Assembly (NCBI GenBank): GCA_032586195.1
Contig: JAWHQP010000001.1
Coordinates: 124,001-188,000 of the forward strand
Direction: 5' to 3'
Source: JAWHQP01 sp032586195
Lineage (GTDB): Bacteria > Pseudomonadota > Gammaproteobacteria > Enterobacterales > Pasteurellaceae
Length of the DNA: 64,000 nt
Numbering within the stretch: the stretch's first letter is position 1; the number at the start of each line of letters is the position of its first letter. A program made the translations under genes and the position numbers. Under the pieces are notes generated by a model that did not search any database, had not been told where the DNA came from, and worked only from the letters and a program-made list of their open reading frames with translations. Shown piece after piece: positions 44,175-53,731 of the stretch.

Positions 44175-47100
44175 ATGACTGATAATATAGAAAAAACACA
44201 GGCAGCGGCACAATCAAATACGACGGAATCAAAAACTCGGCCGGAGCGGAAACATACGATGAAACCGAAGAAAAAATGGTGTCGTCGTATTTTTTGTATT
44301 TCGGCTGCCGTTATCTTTGTTCCCGCAGTCGGCCTGTTGACCGCATTGGTAACGGAATCCGGTCAGCACGGTTTATTGCAATTAACCGATAAGCTGATGG
44401 ATAGCCTTTCTTTCGGCCGGATTAGCGGGAATCTGCAGGATGGTTTGGAGCTGTACGATATTCGTTTTCAATCGGCGGGTATTGATACATCGGTTGAGCG
44501 GGCCGGATTACGGCTGGATTTCAGCTGTTTGTGGCGACGCGGGGTCTGTGTGGAAGATATTACCGTTCAAAAACCGGTTATCAGCATTAACACCGCACTA
44601 TTGCCGCCGTCTCAACAAGAGGCAGAGGAAGACAGTGGTCCGATGGAGCGTATTAATCTGCCGGTCTTCGTTGATATCAAACATGTGAATGTGACGAATC
44701 TTAGCCTGGCGATTGACGGCAATCAAATGGATCTGGGTTCGTTCCAAAGTGCGGTGAGTTTAAACAATGAAAACGGGTTAACGCTTGCCCCGACCGCAAT
44801 TAACGATTTTAGTATGGTAACTAAAACCACTGCCGAAGAACAGGCTAAGACGAAGCGACAGGAACAACAAACGGCAGCCCGGGCGGAACCGTTGGATTGG
44901 GCAAAACTGGAGCAATCCCTCACGCCGGCCCTGTTAGGTAATTTAACCAAGGTAACGCTGCCTTTTGACATGCACGTACAGGATTTGCAGGGAAAAAACT
45001 GGCAATATGAAATTGTTTCGGATGGCAAATCCACCTTCGCTGTCAGCATGACGGATATGCAGGTTCAGGCGGATGTCGAGAATGATCAGATTGAACTCAA
45101 AACCCTGACACTGAACAGTTCCATGGGGAATATTACAGGCACGGGAACGATACGGTTGACGGATGACTTTCCCCTGAATGCAACCGTTCATGCGGATATC
45201 AAGGATTGGAAACAAGGCAATGAATTACTGCTGCCGAACAGCACACTTGATCTCAATTTATTCGGAAGTCTGAAAAACAGCACCGCACTTTCTCTGAAAA
45301 CGAGTGGCGGGGTGACGGCCGAACTGAATGCTCAGGTGGAACTTGCCAAGGATAAGTTGCCGTTATCCGTACGGCTCAGCAGTGCGAATGTGCAATATCC
45401 CTTTGCGGCAAATAAACCTGAAGATCCGTTGAAAATTGAGAATTTGTTCTTAAACATTACCGGCAATTTGCTTGATTACCACGTCAATATGAACGCTCAG
45501 GCTGAAGGCATGGGGGCACCGAAAACGCTGCTCAGACTTGATGCGGCGGGAAAACTCTATGCCGCCACAATCAATAGCCTTGATTTACAGGCTCTGGGAG
45601 GTTCTTTGGGGTTGACGGGGAATGCCGACTGGCAGCATGGAGCGACATGGCAGGCGGCAGTGAATCTTAATAAAATCAATGTCGGCGCCTATGTTAAAAA
45701 CTTCCCGGCGGTATTGTCCGGCAAGCTCAGCACATCGGGTTCAGCCGATGCCGATACATGGCAGGTGAAGGTTCCCGATTTAGAGATTAACGGGACAGTA
45801 AGTAAACGGCCGCTGAATTTGAAAGCCGACCTCTCTGCCGGTCAGACAGAACTGCTGAATGTGTCGAGCCTGTTATTAACCTATGGTGAGAATAAGATTA
45901 ATGCCGGCGGTATATTAAGTGAACAATCTGATTTTAAATTAGATATTAATGCACCCGATTTACACGGCTTAGTGCCGGATTTGAGAGCGGCCTTGGTAGG
46001 CAAAGCGGCATTAACCGGTAAAGTGACCGAGCCAAACTTTGAGCTCGATCTTAAAGGTAACGGAATTAAATTCGGCGATTTACAACTGCATAACCTGATG
46101 GCAAAAGGAAAAATCAACTCGGTACCACAGATACAAGGCAATATGAAAATTGATTTGGCCGGCTTTAATTATGGCGATATTAAAGTGAACAGTCTGCAAT
46201 TAGACGCTTCGGGTAATGAACAGAAACATCGGCTGCAATTACGTTCCGAGGGCGAGCCTGTGACGGCGCAATTAAATCTGAACGGAAGTTTTGATCGTTC
46301 CTCGCAGATATGGAAAGGAACAATCAGCCGGACGGAGATTAAATCTCCGTTGGGTGAGATTAAAAACAATCAGTTTACGGTGAGCTACGATAATCAAACG
46401 ACAACCGCGACCGTTTCAAATCATTGCTGGAACAACAGTGACTTCGATTTATGTTTCCCGCAAACATTCAAGGCCGGGCTAAACGGTGAAATTCCCTTTG
46501 AAATCAAACGTTTTGATTTAGCCATGGTGAATAAGTTGGCAGAACGGGATATGCTGCAAGGCAAACTGACGAGTAAAGGGAAAGTTGCCTGGTTCACGGA
46601 TAAGCCAATGAAATTGGATCTTGACCTGAATAGCGACGGGATTAATTTTGCGCAGAAAATGAGCGGTAAAAACTTTAAGCTCGGCATAACTAAATTGAAT
46701 CTGACGGCGCGGCTGGACAACAATAACTTGGGTATAAAATCAGTCGTTAAGGTTCAGGATCAGGGCGATATCAACGCGGATCTTAATTTGCAGGATATCG
46801 CCGTTGCACGCAAGCTGAGCGGGACACTGAAACTACATGGTTTTAATCTTAATCTTGTAAACCAAATCCTTAATAAAGGTGAACGTGTCGCAGGCGATAT
46901 CGGTGCCAGTCTTACCCTGGGCGGCGATTTAAACGCGCCATTACTCAATGGTTCCGTTGATGTTAAAGAAATCAAGGCAGTGACTTCATCCATGCCGTTT
47001 GAGATTACTAACGGCGCTGTAGCGCTGAAATTCAACGGCAACAGTTCAACCTTAGCGGCTAATTTACAGACTCCCGATAGTCGTTTGGAGATTGATGGTG

Positions 47101-48107
47101 ATGCCCGTTGGAAAGACCTTAATAACTGGAATACCCGTGTGCATGCCAAAGCCGATCAGTTCAAGCTTGATATTCCTGCTATAGCGAAGCTAAAAGTCAG
47201 CCCGAATGTAGAAGTGAAGGCGTCGCCGAAATTATTGGAATTATCGGGCGTAGTGGATATTCCCTGGGCCCGTATCGCAGTGGAAAGTCTGCCGGACAGC
47301 GCCGTGTCCGCCAGCAGTGATGAGGTGATTCTGGACGGTTCTCAAGTGCGCACCCGTAAAATGAAGCTGCCGTCGGAAACGGATGGTATGGCGATTCGGT
47401 CTGATTTGAAAATTCATGTCGGAGATGATGTCACGGTAAATGCTTACGGTCTGCAAAGTCAGTTACGAGGCGTGCTGAGCGTGCGGCAGGAAAAAGGTAA
47501 TCTCGGTTTATTCGGACAAATCGATCTGAAGAACGGTCGTTATGCCTCGTATGGTCAGGATTTACTGATTCGTAAAGGACAAATCGCTTTTTCTGGCTTG
47601 CCGTCCCAGCCTATGCTGAATATTGAAGCTATTCGTAATCCCGAAGCGATGGAAAATTCGGATATTATTGCCGGGATCAAAGTAACGGGATTGGCGGATG
47701 CGCCAAGTATTGAAGTGTTCTCCGAGCCCAGCCTTTCACAGGATCAAATCCTCTCATATCTCATTACCGGTCGTTCACTGGAAAACAGCGGCGAAGCCGG
47801 TTCCGGCGGGTCGGTAGGAGCCGCCTTACTGGGAATGGGATTGGCAAAAAGCAGTAAAGTTGTCGGCGGTATCGGCGAAACCTTTGGTATTCAGGATCTC
47901 AATCTCGGTACTTCGGGTGTAGGTGACAGTTCCAAAGTTGTTGTGAGCGGTAATATTACGCCGAAATTACAGGTGAAATACGGGGTGGGTTTATTTGACG
48001 GCCTGGCGGAATTTACCTTGCGTTATAAATTGCTGCCGCAGTTGTATCTGCAATCCGTATCCGGCGCTAATCAGGCCTTTGATATTTTGTATCAGTTTGA
48101 ATTTTAA
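44175..48107 (+). CDS. tamB: Translocation and assembly module inner-membrane protein TamB
   Basis: TamB is an AsmA-like bridge protein from inner to outer membrane that moves phospholipids. The ATG at 44175 (MTDNIEKTQ) follows the tamA stop by 12 bases and gives 1310 residues. A GTG at 44163 and an ATG at 44259 (MKPKKKWCRR) are other options. The N-terminal anchor is near residues 40-62, followed by long beta-helical repeats. The C-terminal DUF490 domain holds GRYASYGQDLLIRKGQIAFSG, SYLITGRSLENSGEAGSGGS and the final QAFDILYQFEF. Two USS cores lie within (44746 and 45282). Confidence 0.95.
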   Translation: MTDNIEKTQAAAQSNTTESKTRPERKHTMKPKKKWCRRIFCISAAVIFVPAVGLLTALVTESGQHGLLQLTDKLMDSLSFGRISGNLQDGLELYDIRFQSAGIDTSVERAGLRLDFSCLWRRGVCVEDITVQKPVISINTALLPPSQQEAEEDSGPMERINLPVFVDIKHVNVTNLSLAIDGNQMDLGSFQSAVSLNNENGLTLAPTAINDFSMVTKTTAEEQAKTKRQEQQTAARAEPLDWAKLEQSLTPALLGNLTKVTLPFDMHVQDLQGKNWQYEIVSDGKSTFAVSMTDMQVQADVENDQIELKTLTLNSSMGNITGTGTIRLTDDFPLNATVHADIKDWKQGNELLLPNSTLDLNLFGSLKNSTALSLKTSGGVTAELNAQVELAKDKLPLSVRLSSANVQYPFAANKPEDPLKIENLFLNITGNLLDYHVNMNAQAEGMGAPKTLLRLDAAGKLYAATINSLDLQALGGSLGLTGNADWQHGATWQAAVNLNKINVGAYVKNFPAVLSGKLSTSGSADADTWQVKVPDLEINGTVSKRPLNLKADLSAGQTELLNVSSLLLTYGENKINAGGILSEQSDFKLDINAPDLHGLVPDLRAALVGKAALTGKVTEPNFELDLKGNGIKFGDLQLHNLMAKGKINSVPQIQGNMKIDLAGFNYGDIKVNSLQLDASGNEQKHRLQLRSEGEPVTAQLNLNGSFDRSSQIWKGTISRTEIKSPLGEIKNNQFTVSYDNQTTTATVSNHCWNNSDFDLCFPQTFKAGLNGEIPFEIKRFDLAMVNKLAERDMLQGKLTSKGKVAWFTDKPMKLDLDLNSDGINFAQKMSGKNFKLGITKLNLTARLDNNNLGIKSVVKVQDQGDINADLNLQDIAVARKLSGTLKLHGFNLNLVNQILNKGERVAGDIGASLTLGGDLNAPLLNGSVDVKEIKAVTSSMPFEITNGAVALKFNGNSSTLAANLQTPDSRLEIDGDARWKDLNNWNTRVHAKADQFKLDIPAIAKLKVSPNVEVKASPKLLELSGVVDIPWARIAVESLPDSAVSASSDEVILDGSQVRTRKMKLPSETDGMAIRSDLKIHVGDDVTVNAYGLQSQLRGVLSVRQEKGNLGLFGQIDLKNGRYASYGQDLLIRKGQIAFSGLPSQPMLNIEAIRNPEAMENSDIIAGIKVTGLADAPSIEVFSEPSLSQDQILSYLITGRSLENSGEAGSGGSVGAALLGMGLAKSSKVVGGIGETFGIQDLNLGTSGVGDSSKVVVSGNITPKLQVKYGVGLFDGLAEFTLRYKLLPQLYLQSVSGANQAFDILYQFEF

Positions 48108-48114
48108 GGACAAT

Positions 48115-49701
48115 ATGAATAACGAAAATCTACGTTCCAAAGCCACCGCGCTTAGTCATGTGCCGCACGGCAATAGCGATGTGCGTGAAATTGCGGCGAT
48201 TGATCTTGGTTCTAACAGTTTCCATATGATTATTGCCCGCATTGTTAACGGCTCGATTCAGGTGCTTTCTCGTTTAAAGCGCAAAGTACAGCTAGCGGCC
48301 GGGCTGGATGAAAATAATCTGTTGGATCAGGCCGCCATTACGCGCGGTGTAAATTGTCTGGCTTTGTTTGCGGAACGCCTGTACGGCTTTAAAGCGGAAA
48401 ATGTCAATGTCGTCGGCACTTATACGCTGCGCAGCGCGGTAAACAAAGCAGAGTTTCTACGTCAAGCTCAAGCCGTCTTTCCGTATCCGATTAAAATTAT
48501 TTCGGGAGAAACCGAAGCTAAGATGATTTACGCGGGGGTTTCCCACACCCAGCCCGAACAGGCGCGTAAATTGGTTATTGACATCGGCGGCGGTTCTACC
48601 GAAATGATCATCGGTGACGGTTTTCAGCCGTTGATTGCCAACAGCCGTAATATGGGATGTGTGAGTTTCGCCAAACGTTTTTTCCCGCAAGGTGATATTA
48701 CCGAACGGCAATTTGATCTGGCGTATCAGACGGCGATTCGATACATTCAGGATCTGGCCGAACCGTATCGACAGCTTGGCTGGAAACACGTGTTAGGCTC
48801 GTCAGGTACAATTAAAACCGTCTATCAGGTCATTTCGGCGAATATCGATCCCGACGGTATTATTACCCCCGACCGTTTGGATTATCTGATCAAACAAACG
48901 CTAAAAAGCGCCCACTTTGATCAATTCAAAATGGCCGGTTTGAACGGTGAACGGGCGGATGTGTTCGTACCGGGGCTAGCGATTCTAAGTGCGGTGTTCA
49001 ACGTGTTTGATATCGGCCAAATGCGTTATTCCGACGGGGCTCTGCGTGAAGGCGTGATGTACAGCCTAGAAGATAATTTCCAAGTGACGAATATCCGCCA
49101 ACGCACGGCCGAAGGCTTGGCGGAACAATTTGCTATAGACCGTCAACAGGCCGAACGGGTGAGTAAAAGTGCGGTGCTGTTATCGCAACAATTTCATCAT
49201 TGGCGGACTCCCGAATACAGCGATGAAATGCAGGAAATTCTGCTTTGGGCGGCATTGCTGCACGAGGTGGGCATCGTGATTAACCATCGCGGTCTGCAAC
49301 ATCATTCGGCTTACATTCTGCAAAATATCGAACTGCCCGGTTTTGACAAGGAACAGCAACGCCTGCTGGCAACGCTGGTGCATTATCAGATCGGCGGTTT
49401 CCGCGTTGAAGATATTGTTTCTTTCGCCCGTTACGATCCGCAGGATGTGCTGGTGCTGGTTCGTCTTTTACGTCTGGCGATTCTGCTTAACCGTTCCCGT
49501 CAAGCGACGGCAACCACCGATCGGATCTTGTTGAAACTGCATCATATTTCAACGGCAAAAACGACGGCCGATATTCATTCGGCCTGCTGGGAATTGATTT
49601 TCGCGCCGAATTATTTACGCGATAATCCGCTTATCAAAAACGATCTTGCTCTTGAACAGATGCAGTTAAAAGAAATCGGTCTGGAATTAACGTTTCGTTA
49701 G
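48115..49701 (+). CDS. Ppx/GppA family phosphatase (exopolyphosphatase or guanosine pentaphosphatase)
   Basis: The ATG at 48115, with AAGGA overlapping the tamB stop, gives 528 residues; the frame opens far upstream inside tamB and that part is not coding. The ASKHA-type ATPase fold shows phosphate 1 motif AAIDLGSNSFHMIIARI, the catalytic ISGETEAKMIYAGV and VIDIGGGSTEMIIG. An HD-like C-terminal domain follows (WAALLHEVGIVINHRGLQHHSAYIL). The family degrades polyphosphate and pppGpp; which it prefers cannot be told from sequence. It is the third gene of tamA-tamB-ppx. USS cores lie at 48987 and 49166. Confidence 0.92.
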   Translation: MNNENLRSKATALSHVPHGNSDVREIAAIDLGSNSFHMIIARIVNGSIQVLSRLKRKVQLAAGLDENNLLDQAAITRGVNCLALFAERLYGFKAENVNVVGTYTLRSAVNKAEFLRQAQAVFPYPIKIISGETEAKMIYAGVSHTQPEQARKLVIDIGGGSTEMIIGDGFQPLIANSRNMGCVSFAKRFFPQGDITERQFDLAYQTAIRYIQDLAEPYRQLGWKHVLGSSGTIKTVYQVISANIDPDGIITPDRLDYLIKQTLKSAHFDQFKMAGLNGERADVFVPGLAILSAVFNVFDIGQMRYSDGALREGVMYSLEDNFQVTNIRQRTAEGLAEQFAIDRQQAERVSKSAVLLSQQFHHWRTPEYSDEMQEILLWAALLHEVGIVINHRGLQHHSAYILQNIELPGFDKEQQRLLATLVHYQIGGFRVEDIVSFARYDPQDVLVLVRLLRLAILLNRSRQATATTDRILLKLHHISTAKTTADIHSACWELIFAPNYLRDNPLIKNDLALEQMQLKEIGLELTFR

Positions 49702-49719
49702 AGTAGCGAGCCGCCGTTA

Positions 49720-49761
49720 AAAGTGCGGTGCTGAAAATTCGAGTTTTTAGCACCGCACTTT
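49720..49761. terminator. Inverted uptake-signal pair after ppx/gppA
   Basis: Cores at 49720-49729 (+) and 49752-49761 (-) form a 13-bp perfect stem with a 16-base loop that is itself the shared long-form tail. It separates two converging genes. Confidence 0.87.
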
Positions 49762-49770
49762 GCGTTTCTC

Positions 49771-50232
49771 TTAACCGAATATCTTTTTACCGAAGAAGAA
49801 CAGAATCAGTCCGCAGGCGATAACGGCGAAACCGATAATTTGCCATATATTAACCGGGCGGATCGCCATACCGAGTAAACCGAAATGATCAATGATGGAA
49901 GCGGCGATAAGCTGACCGACGATAATAAAAAACAACATATTGGTGACCCCGATTTGCGGGGCAAGGAAAATGGTGGTGAACACCACTAAAGCGCCGAGCG
50001 GGCCGCCGATAAATTTCCACCAGGGTTGTTTTGGCGCATACTGCCAGGCGATGGCTAAATCGGCCTTCCACCAGCAGATCAGTAATAACACCAAGGTGCC
50101 GGTAGCAAAGGAGATAAGGGCGGCGACCGCGGGTTGTCCAACTAAGGCGGAGGCAAGCTGGCTGTTGATAGCGGCTTGGACGGCGAGAGCAAAACCGGCG
50201 CAAAGAGCGATAATGATGAATGATAGCAGCAT
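49771..50232 (-). CDS. YdcZ-like DMT-superfamily membrane protein (DUF606)
   Basis: This 153-residue protein has five hydrophobic segments, with the family start FAAINSQLA-like AVQAAINSQLASALVGQPAVAALISF and the end IACGLILFFFGKKIFG. Such half-size proteins belong to the drug/metabolite transporter superfamily and may act as dimers. No substrate is known. GGGAAA precedes the ATG. Confidence 0.83.
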   Translation of the reverse strand: MLLSFIIIALCAGFALAVQAAINSQLASALVGQPAVAALISFATGTLVLLLICWWKADLAIAWQYAPKQPWWKFIGGPLGALVVFTTIFLAPQIGVTNMLFFIIVGQLIAASIIDHFGLLGMAIRPVNIWQIIGFAVIACGLILFFFGKKIFG

Positions 50233-50370
50233 ATTCTTTTTCCCATAATAACACCAGAGTGTTTATTTTGCCCGTTCTTGGCTGATTGCAAAAGCGTTTT
50301 GTAATGATGAAACGTAATATTAGTGGTCAGATTAGCAAATCGCGGAAGAAAAGTAACAGATGAAATGAAT

Positions 50371-50397
50371 TAAAGGACACCGGCGTGTCCTTTTTTA
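50371..50397. terminator. Hairpin after hemN
   Basis: AAAGGACAC (50372-50380) pairs with GTGTCCTTT (50385-50393) around a four-base loop. The T-run is stronger on the plus strand, but the only gene ending nearby is hemN on the minus strand, 5 bases away. It may act in both directions. Confidence 0.75.
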
Positions 50398-50401
50398 TCA
50401 G

Positions 50402-51769
50402 CTAAATAATTTTTGAAAACTGCTGGCGGCGGGCCTGTTGTCTTGAGTAAGTATCGAAACAAAGGCAGATATTGCGAATCAGCAGCCGCCCTTTGGAAGA
50501 CACCTGAATGCCATGCGATGAAATCTCTAATAAACCGTCTTTAACCAGCGGTGCGAGCAGAGTGAGATCTTCGGCAAAATGCTGACGGAAATCAAGCTGA
50601 TATCGGGTTTCGATCGGGGCAAAATCCAGCTTGAAATTACAGATAAGCTGTTTGATTACATCACGACGCAGGCAATCTTCACGGCTGAGCACCAAGCCTT
50701 TATGTAGGGCGGTATGATGGTCGTCCACATCCGCATAATAGCGTTTTAATTCCTTTTGATTCTGGGCGTAAGTATCGCCTAACAGGCTGATCGCCGACAC
50801 ACCCAGCCCAAGCAAATCGCATTCTTCCTGTGTGGTATAACCTTGGAAGTTGCGGTGCAGCACGCCGTTTTGTTGCGCGACGGCAAGTTCATCATCCGGC
50901 TTGGCGAAGTGATCCATGCCGATAAATTTATAGCCCGCGGCGCTGAGCGTCTCAATGGTTTTTTGCAGAATGGTCAATTTGGTTTCCGCGCTCGGCAGCA
51001 TAAAATCTTTAATTTTCGCCTGTCCGGCAAAGCGGCTTGGCAGGTGGGCGTAGTTAAACACGCTGAGACGGTCGGGGTCGAGTTCAATCACCTTTTGCAG
51101 CGTGAACATAAAACTTTCCACCGTTTGCAGCGGCAAACCGTAGATTAAATCCAGGTTAGTCGATTGGAAACCGAGTTCGCGCGCCCGTACTAACAGGGCG
51201 CGAATAAAATTTTCGTCCTGTTCGCGGTTAATCACCCGCTGCACTTCTTTATTGAAATCCTGTACGCCCATGCTGATACGGTTAAAGCCGATATTGCGCA
51301 GATGATCCAGCATGGAAAGTTCGATTTCACGGGGATCCATTTCGATGCTGATTTCCGCCTCGGGTGAAATGTTAAAATGTGTTCGCAGCATAGCCATCAA
51401 ACGGGCGGATTGTTGTTCCGTCAAATAGGTAGGTGTGCCGCCGCCCCAGTGAATTTGCGTTACAAAGCGGCTTTTAAACAACGCGGAGCGGGATTTTACT
51501 TCCTCTTCCAGATAATCCAGATAAATATCCGCCTTGTGCTGATGACGGGTAATCACCTTGTTGCAGCCGCAGAAATAGCACAATTTATGACAGAACGGAA
51601 TATGCACATAGAGCGACAGATGCCGTTCGGAATAACGCTCCGCCGCCGCCTTAAAATCCGCTTCCGTATAGTTTTCGCTAAATTCGAGAGCGGTCGGATA
51701 GGAGGTGTAGCGAGGGCCGGATTGATTATATTTTTGAATAAGAGCTAAATCCCACGTAATTTCGGACAT
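50402..51769 (-). CDS. hemN: Oxygen-independent coproporphyrinogen III dehydrogenase
   Basis: HemN is a radical SAM enzyme that makes protoporphyrinogen IX without oxygen. The cluster-binding motif is HIPFCHKLCYFCGC near residues 56-69, and GGGTPTYL follows. The 455-residue length and C-terminal domain agree with E. coli HemN rather than the shorter HemW. It is last in yihI-DUF2489-hemN; yihI-hemN is also the E. coli order. With hemE and hemCDXY it shows that heme can be made anaerobically. Confidence 0.97.
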   Translation of the reverse strand: MSEITWDLALIQKYNQSGPRYTSYPTALEFSENYTEADFKAAAERYSERHLSLYVHIPFCHKLCYFCGCNKVITRHQHKADIYLDYLEEEVKSRSALFKSRFVTQIHWGGGTPTYLTEQQSARLMAMLRTHFNISPEAEISIEMDPREIELSMLDHLRNIGFNRISMGVQDFNKEVQRVINREQDENFIRALLVRARELGFQSTNLDLIYGLPLQTVESFMFTLQKVIELDPDRLSVFNYAHLPSRFAGQAKIKDFMLPSAETKLTILQKTIETLSAAGYKFIGMDHFAKPDDELAVAQQNGVLHRNFQGYTTQEECDLLGLGVSAISLLGDTYAQNQKELKRYYADVDDHHTALHKGLVLSREDCLRRDVIKQLICNFKLDFAPIETRYQLDFRQHFAEDLTLLAPLVKDGLLEISSHGIQVSSKGRLLIRNICLCFDTYSRQQARRQQFSKII

Positions 51770-51784
51770 TCGGCGATTCCCACA

Positions 51785-52225
51785 TTAGATATTTTTAAGA
51801 TCATCAAGCAGCTGCTTCACATCAGCTTTAATTTTTTCTTCCAGTTCGATTTCTTTCGATTCCCGCTGTAAGTCTAATTGCATCCGTTCATTTTTTTTCA
51901 GCGCGAGGCGGGCATCGTGCGTCGGCATATCCCGCACCGTTTCATACAGTTCCGCCATGGCGGAATAAGCGTTCAGGCGTTTTTGTCCCAGCGGTTCCAA
52001 CAGCATTTTCAGGCGCAATACGCCTTCCGAATGATTACATTCTCCGTTCAGCATGGCTTGCGCGATAATGTTTACGCTTTCTTTAATGCGCGCCATACGT
52101 TGCTGCCGGGCTTGGGCGAAAAGTCGTTGCTGTTGTTTTAATTGACGGAAAACGTAAACCGTATAAACCGCCATCGCCAGCACAATCAGGCCGGCAAGAA
52201 TTGATAAAATAGCCGTCCAGTTCAT
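51785..52225 (-). CDS. DUF2489 family single-pass membrane protein
   Basis: This 146-residue protein has one N-terminal membrane helix (about residues 5-25, AILSILAGLIVLAMAVYTVYV) followed by a charged helical, coiled-coil-like cytoplasmic part (QLKQQQRLFAQARQQRMARIK; SKEIELEEKIKADVKQLLDDL). It resembles the DUF2489 family found between yihI and hemN in Pasteurellaceae. No function is known. Gaps are 3 bases to yihI and 15 to hemN, so it is in an operon with them. Confidence 0.8.
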   Translation of the reverse strand: MNWTAILSILAGLIVLAMAVYTVYVFRQLKQQQRLFAQARQQRMARIKESVNIIAQAMLNGECNHSEGVLRLKMLLEPLGQKRLNAYSAMAELYETVRDMPTHDARLALKKNERMQLDLQRESKEIELEEKIKADVKQLLDDLKNI

Positions 52226-52228
52226 AAC

Positions 52229-52798
52229 TTATCTGAATTGATTGATGTCGATGCGTTCAAAACTGCGGTATAGATCCTCTTCGCCGTCTTCTTCCTCAAT
52301 GCCCAGCTCGTCCATCAGCTGCGCAATCCGATCAAGGCATTCGTCCACAAATCGCTGATCTTCCGCACGCAAGGTTTTGCCTGCATCAAGGTCATCTAAC
52401 AGCTTATTTAGACATTCGTTGTTTTCTAATTGTTCCAACTCCGACATCGGGTCCGGTTTTTTCGCTTTGCTTTCCGTCTGAACGGGCGGAATCACCTTGC
52501 CTTTTTCAGGTTTATTGACAAACTCCACTACCAACGGCACTTTTTTACGGCTGCCGATACGCGGATCTTTCGGTGCGGGCGTCTGATTATCCGCTTTGTT
52601 TTCCGCCGCGCTGTGACGGGAGCCCGATGCCAGCCCCTTATGCTTGCGTTTACGTTTTTCCTCACGTGCTTTCGCATCTAATTCATAACGCGTCGGTTTT
52701 TTACCCGAACGGACGGGAATTTTCCCCTCAGGTTTTTTATCCGTTTTGCGGGCCGGCATAATATCCGTAAGGCGACGTGATTTCTTTTGGCGTGACAT
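52229..52798 (-). CDS. yihI: Der GTPase-activating protein YihI
   Basis: YihI stimulates the GTPase Der (EngA) and thereby tunes 50S ribosome assembly. The 189-residue protein has a very basic disordered N-terminal half (KKSRRLTDIMPARKTDKKPEG, RKRKHKGLASGSR). The acidic C-terminal half is (PMSELEQLENNECLNKLLDD, GIEEEDGEEDLYRSFERIDI). That two-part pattern is typical. It leads hemN, as in E. coli. Confidence 0.93.
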   Translation of the reverse strand: MSRQKKSRRLTDIMPARKTDKKPEGKIPVRSGKKPTRYELDAKAREEKRKRKHKGLASGSRHSAAENKADNQTPAPKDPRIGSRKKVPLVVEFVNKPEKGKVIPPVQTESKAKKPDPMSELEQLENNECLNKLLDDLDAGKTLRAEDQRFVDECLDRIAQLMDELGIEEEDGEEDLYRSFERIDINQFR

Positions 52799-52895
52799 AA
52801 TTATTCCTCATATTTTGCTGGCGGATTGTACCATTTTCATCACAAGTTCTCATCTTTTCTTTACGATTTACCCGAATTAGGCCGGGAAAGAAGAA

Positions 52896-52998
52896 AAAGC
52901 GCGGTGCTGAAAATTTGAGTTTTAAATTTCCCCGGCTCTTTCTTTCTCAAAGAAGGGGAGGCAAAGAGTAAAAACTCAATTTTTCGACACCGCACTTT
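52896..52998. repeat. Inverted pair of long-form uptake signals
   Basis: A one-mismatch core AAAGCGCGGT at 52896-52905 (+) and an exact core at 52989-52998 (-) both have complete TGAAAA...TGAGTTTT tails, facing each other across about 45 bases. They lie between yihI and rluA, both on the minus strand; the pair may terminate rluA. Confidence 0.82.
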
Positions 52999-53062
52999 CA
53001 GCCGATTAGCACTTCCGCCTATTGTTTTGTTTCGACAACGCGCTATGGTCTATTTTTTTCCG

Positions 53063-53722
53063 TTAAAACGCCGCCGTTCGGCTGAAGGTCATTTCTTCGC
53101 CCGTTATCGGGTGTTTGATGGTGAGGCTTTCGGCGTGCAGGCATAGACGTGGCGACATGGCTTTGGCCCGCGGATGGGCGTAGAATTTATCGCCTAGAAT
53201 AGGATGACCCAACGCCAGCATATGCAGACGCAGCTGGTGTGAGCGCCCGGTAATCGGAGTGAGTTTGACCCGTGTCGAATTATTCGGCAGGCGTTGCAAA
53301 ACTTCAAATTTCGTCACCGCACTTTTGCCGCGTTCAAAGCAGATCATTTGGCGCGGGCGGTTTTCCCAATCGCAGATGAGCGGTAAATTGACCGTGCCGC
53401 TGTCTTGCGCGATATGCCCCCAAACCAGCGCTTGGTAGAATTTTCTTGTTTCCCGTTCGCGGAATTGGCGTTTGAGCTCGCTGTCTGCCGCTTTGCTCAT
53501 GGCGAACAGTAAAATGCCGCTGGTCGCCATGTCGAGACGGTGGGCGGGTTCACAAAAGCCGTATTTGTCTTTAACGCGCGACATCGCACTGTCGTAATAT
53601 TGCGGTCGATTGCCCGACACGGACAGCAAACCGCTCGGTTTGTTAACCACCAGAATATGATTATCGTGATACACGATGTCGAGCCATGGCTCTGTGGGCG
53701 GATTGTATTCGATTAACACCAT
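53063..53722 (-). CDS. rluA: Dual-specificity RNA pseudouridine synthase RluA
   Basis: RluA makes pseudouridine 746 in 23S rRNA and 32 in several tRNAs. The 219-residue length equals that of E. coli. The catalytic aspartate is in HRLDMATSG (near residue 64), with VVNKPSGLLSV, LPLICDWENRPRQ and PITGRSHQLRLHMLALGHPI. It starts 9 bases after argE, so the two are likely cotranscribed. A USS core lies at 53316-53325. Confidence 0.97.
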   Translation of the reverse strand: MVLIEYNPPTEPWLDIVYHDNHILVVNKPSGLLSVSGNRPQYYDSAMSRVKDKYGFCEPAHRLDMATSGILLFAMSKAADSELKRQFRERETRKFYQALVWGHIAQDSGTVNLPLICDWENRPRQMICFERGKSAVTKFEVLQRLPNNSTRVKLTPITGRSHQLRLHMLALGHPILGDKFYAHPRAKAMSPRLCLHAESLTIKHPITGEEMTFSRTAAF

Positions 53723-53731
53723 GGTGATTCT

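Noticed and set aside
47995..48114. Upstream extension of the ppx/gppA frame.
   Set aside because: It overlaps conserved tamB codons; the ATG at 48115 has a ribosome binding site and begins the family sequence.
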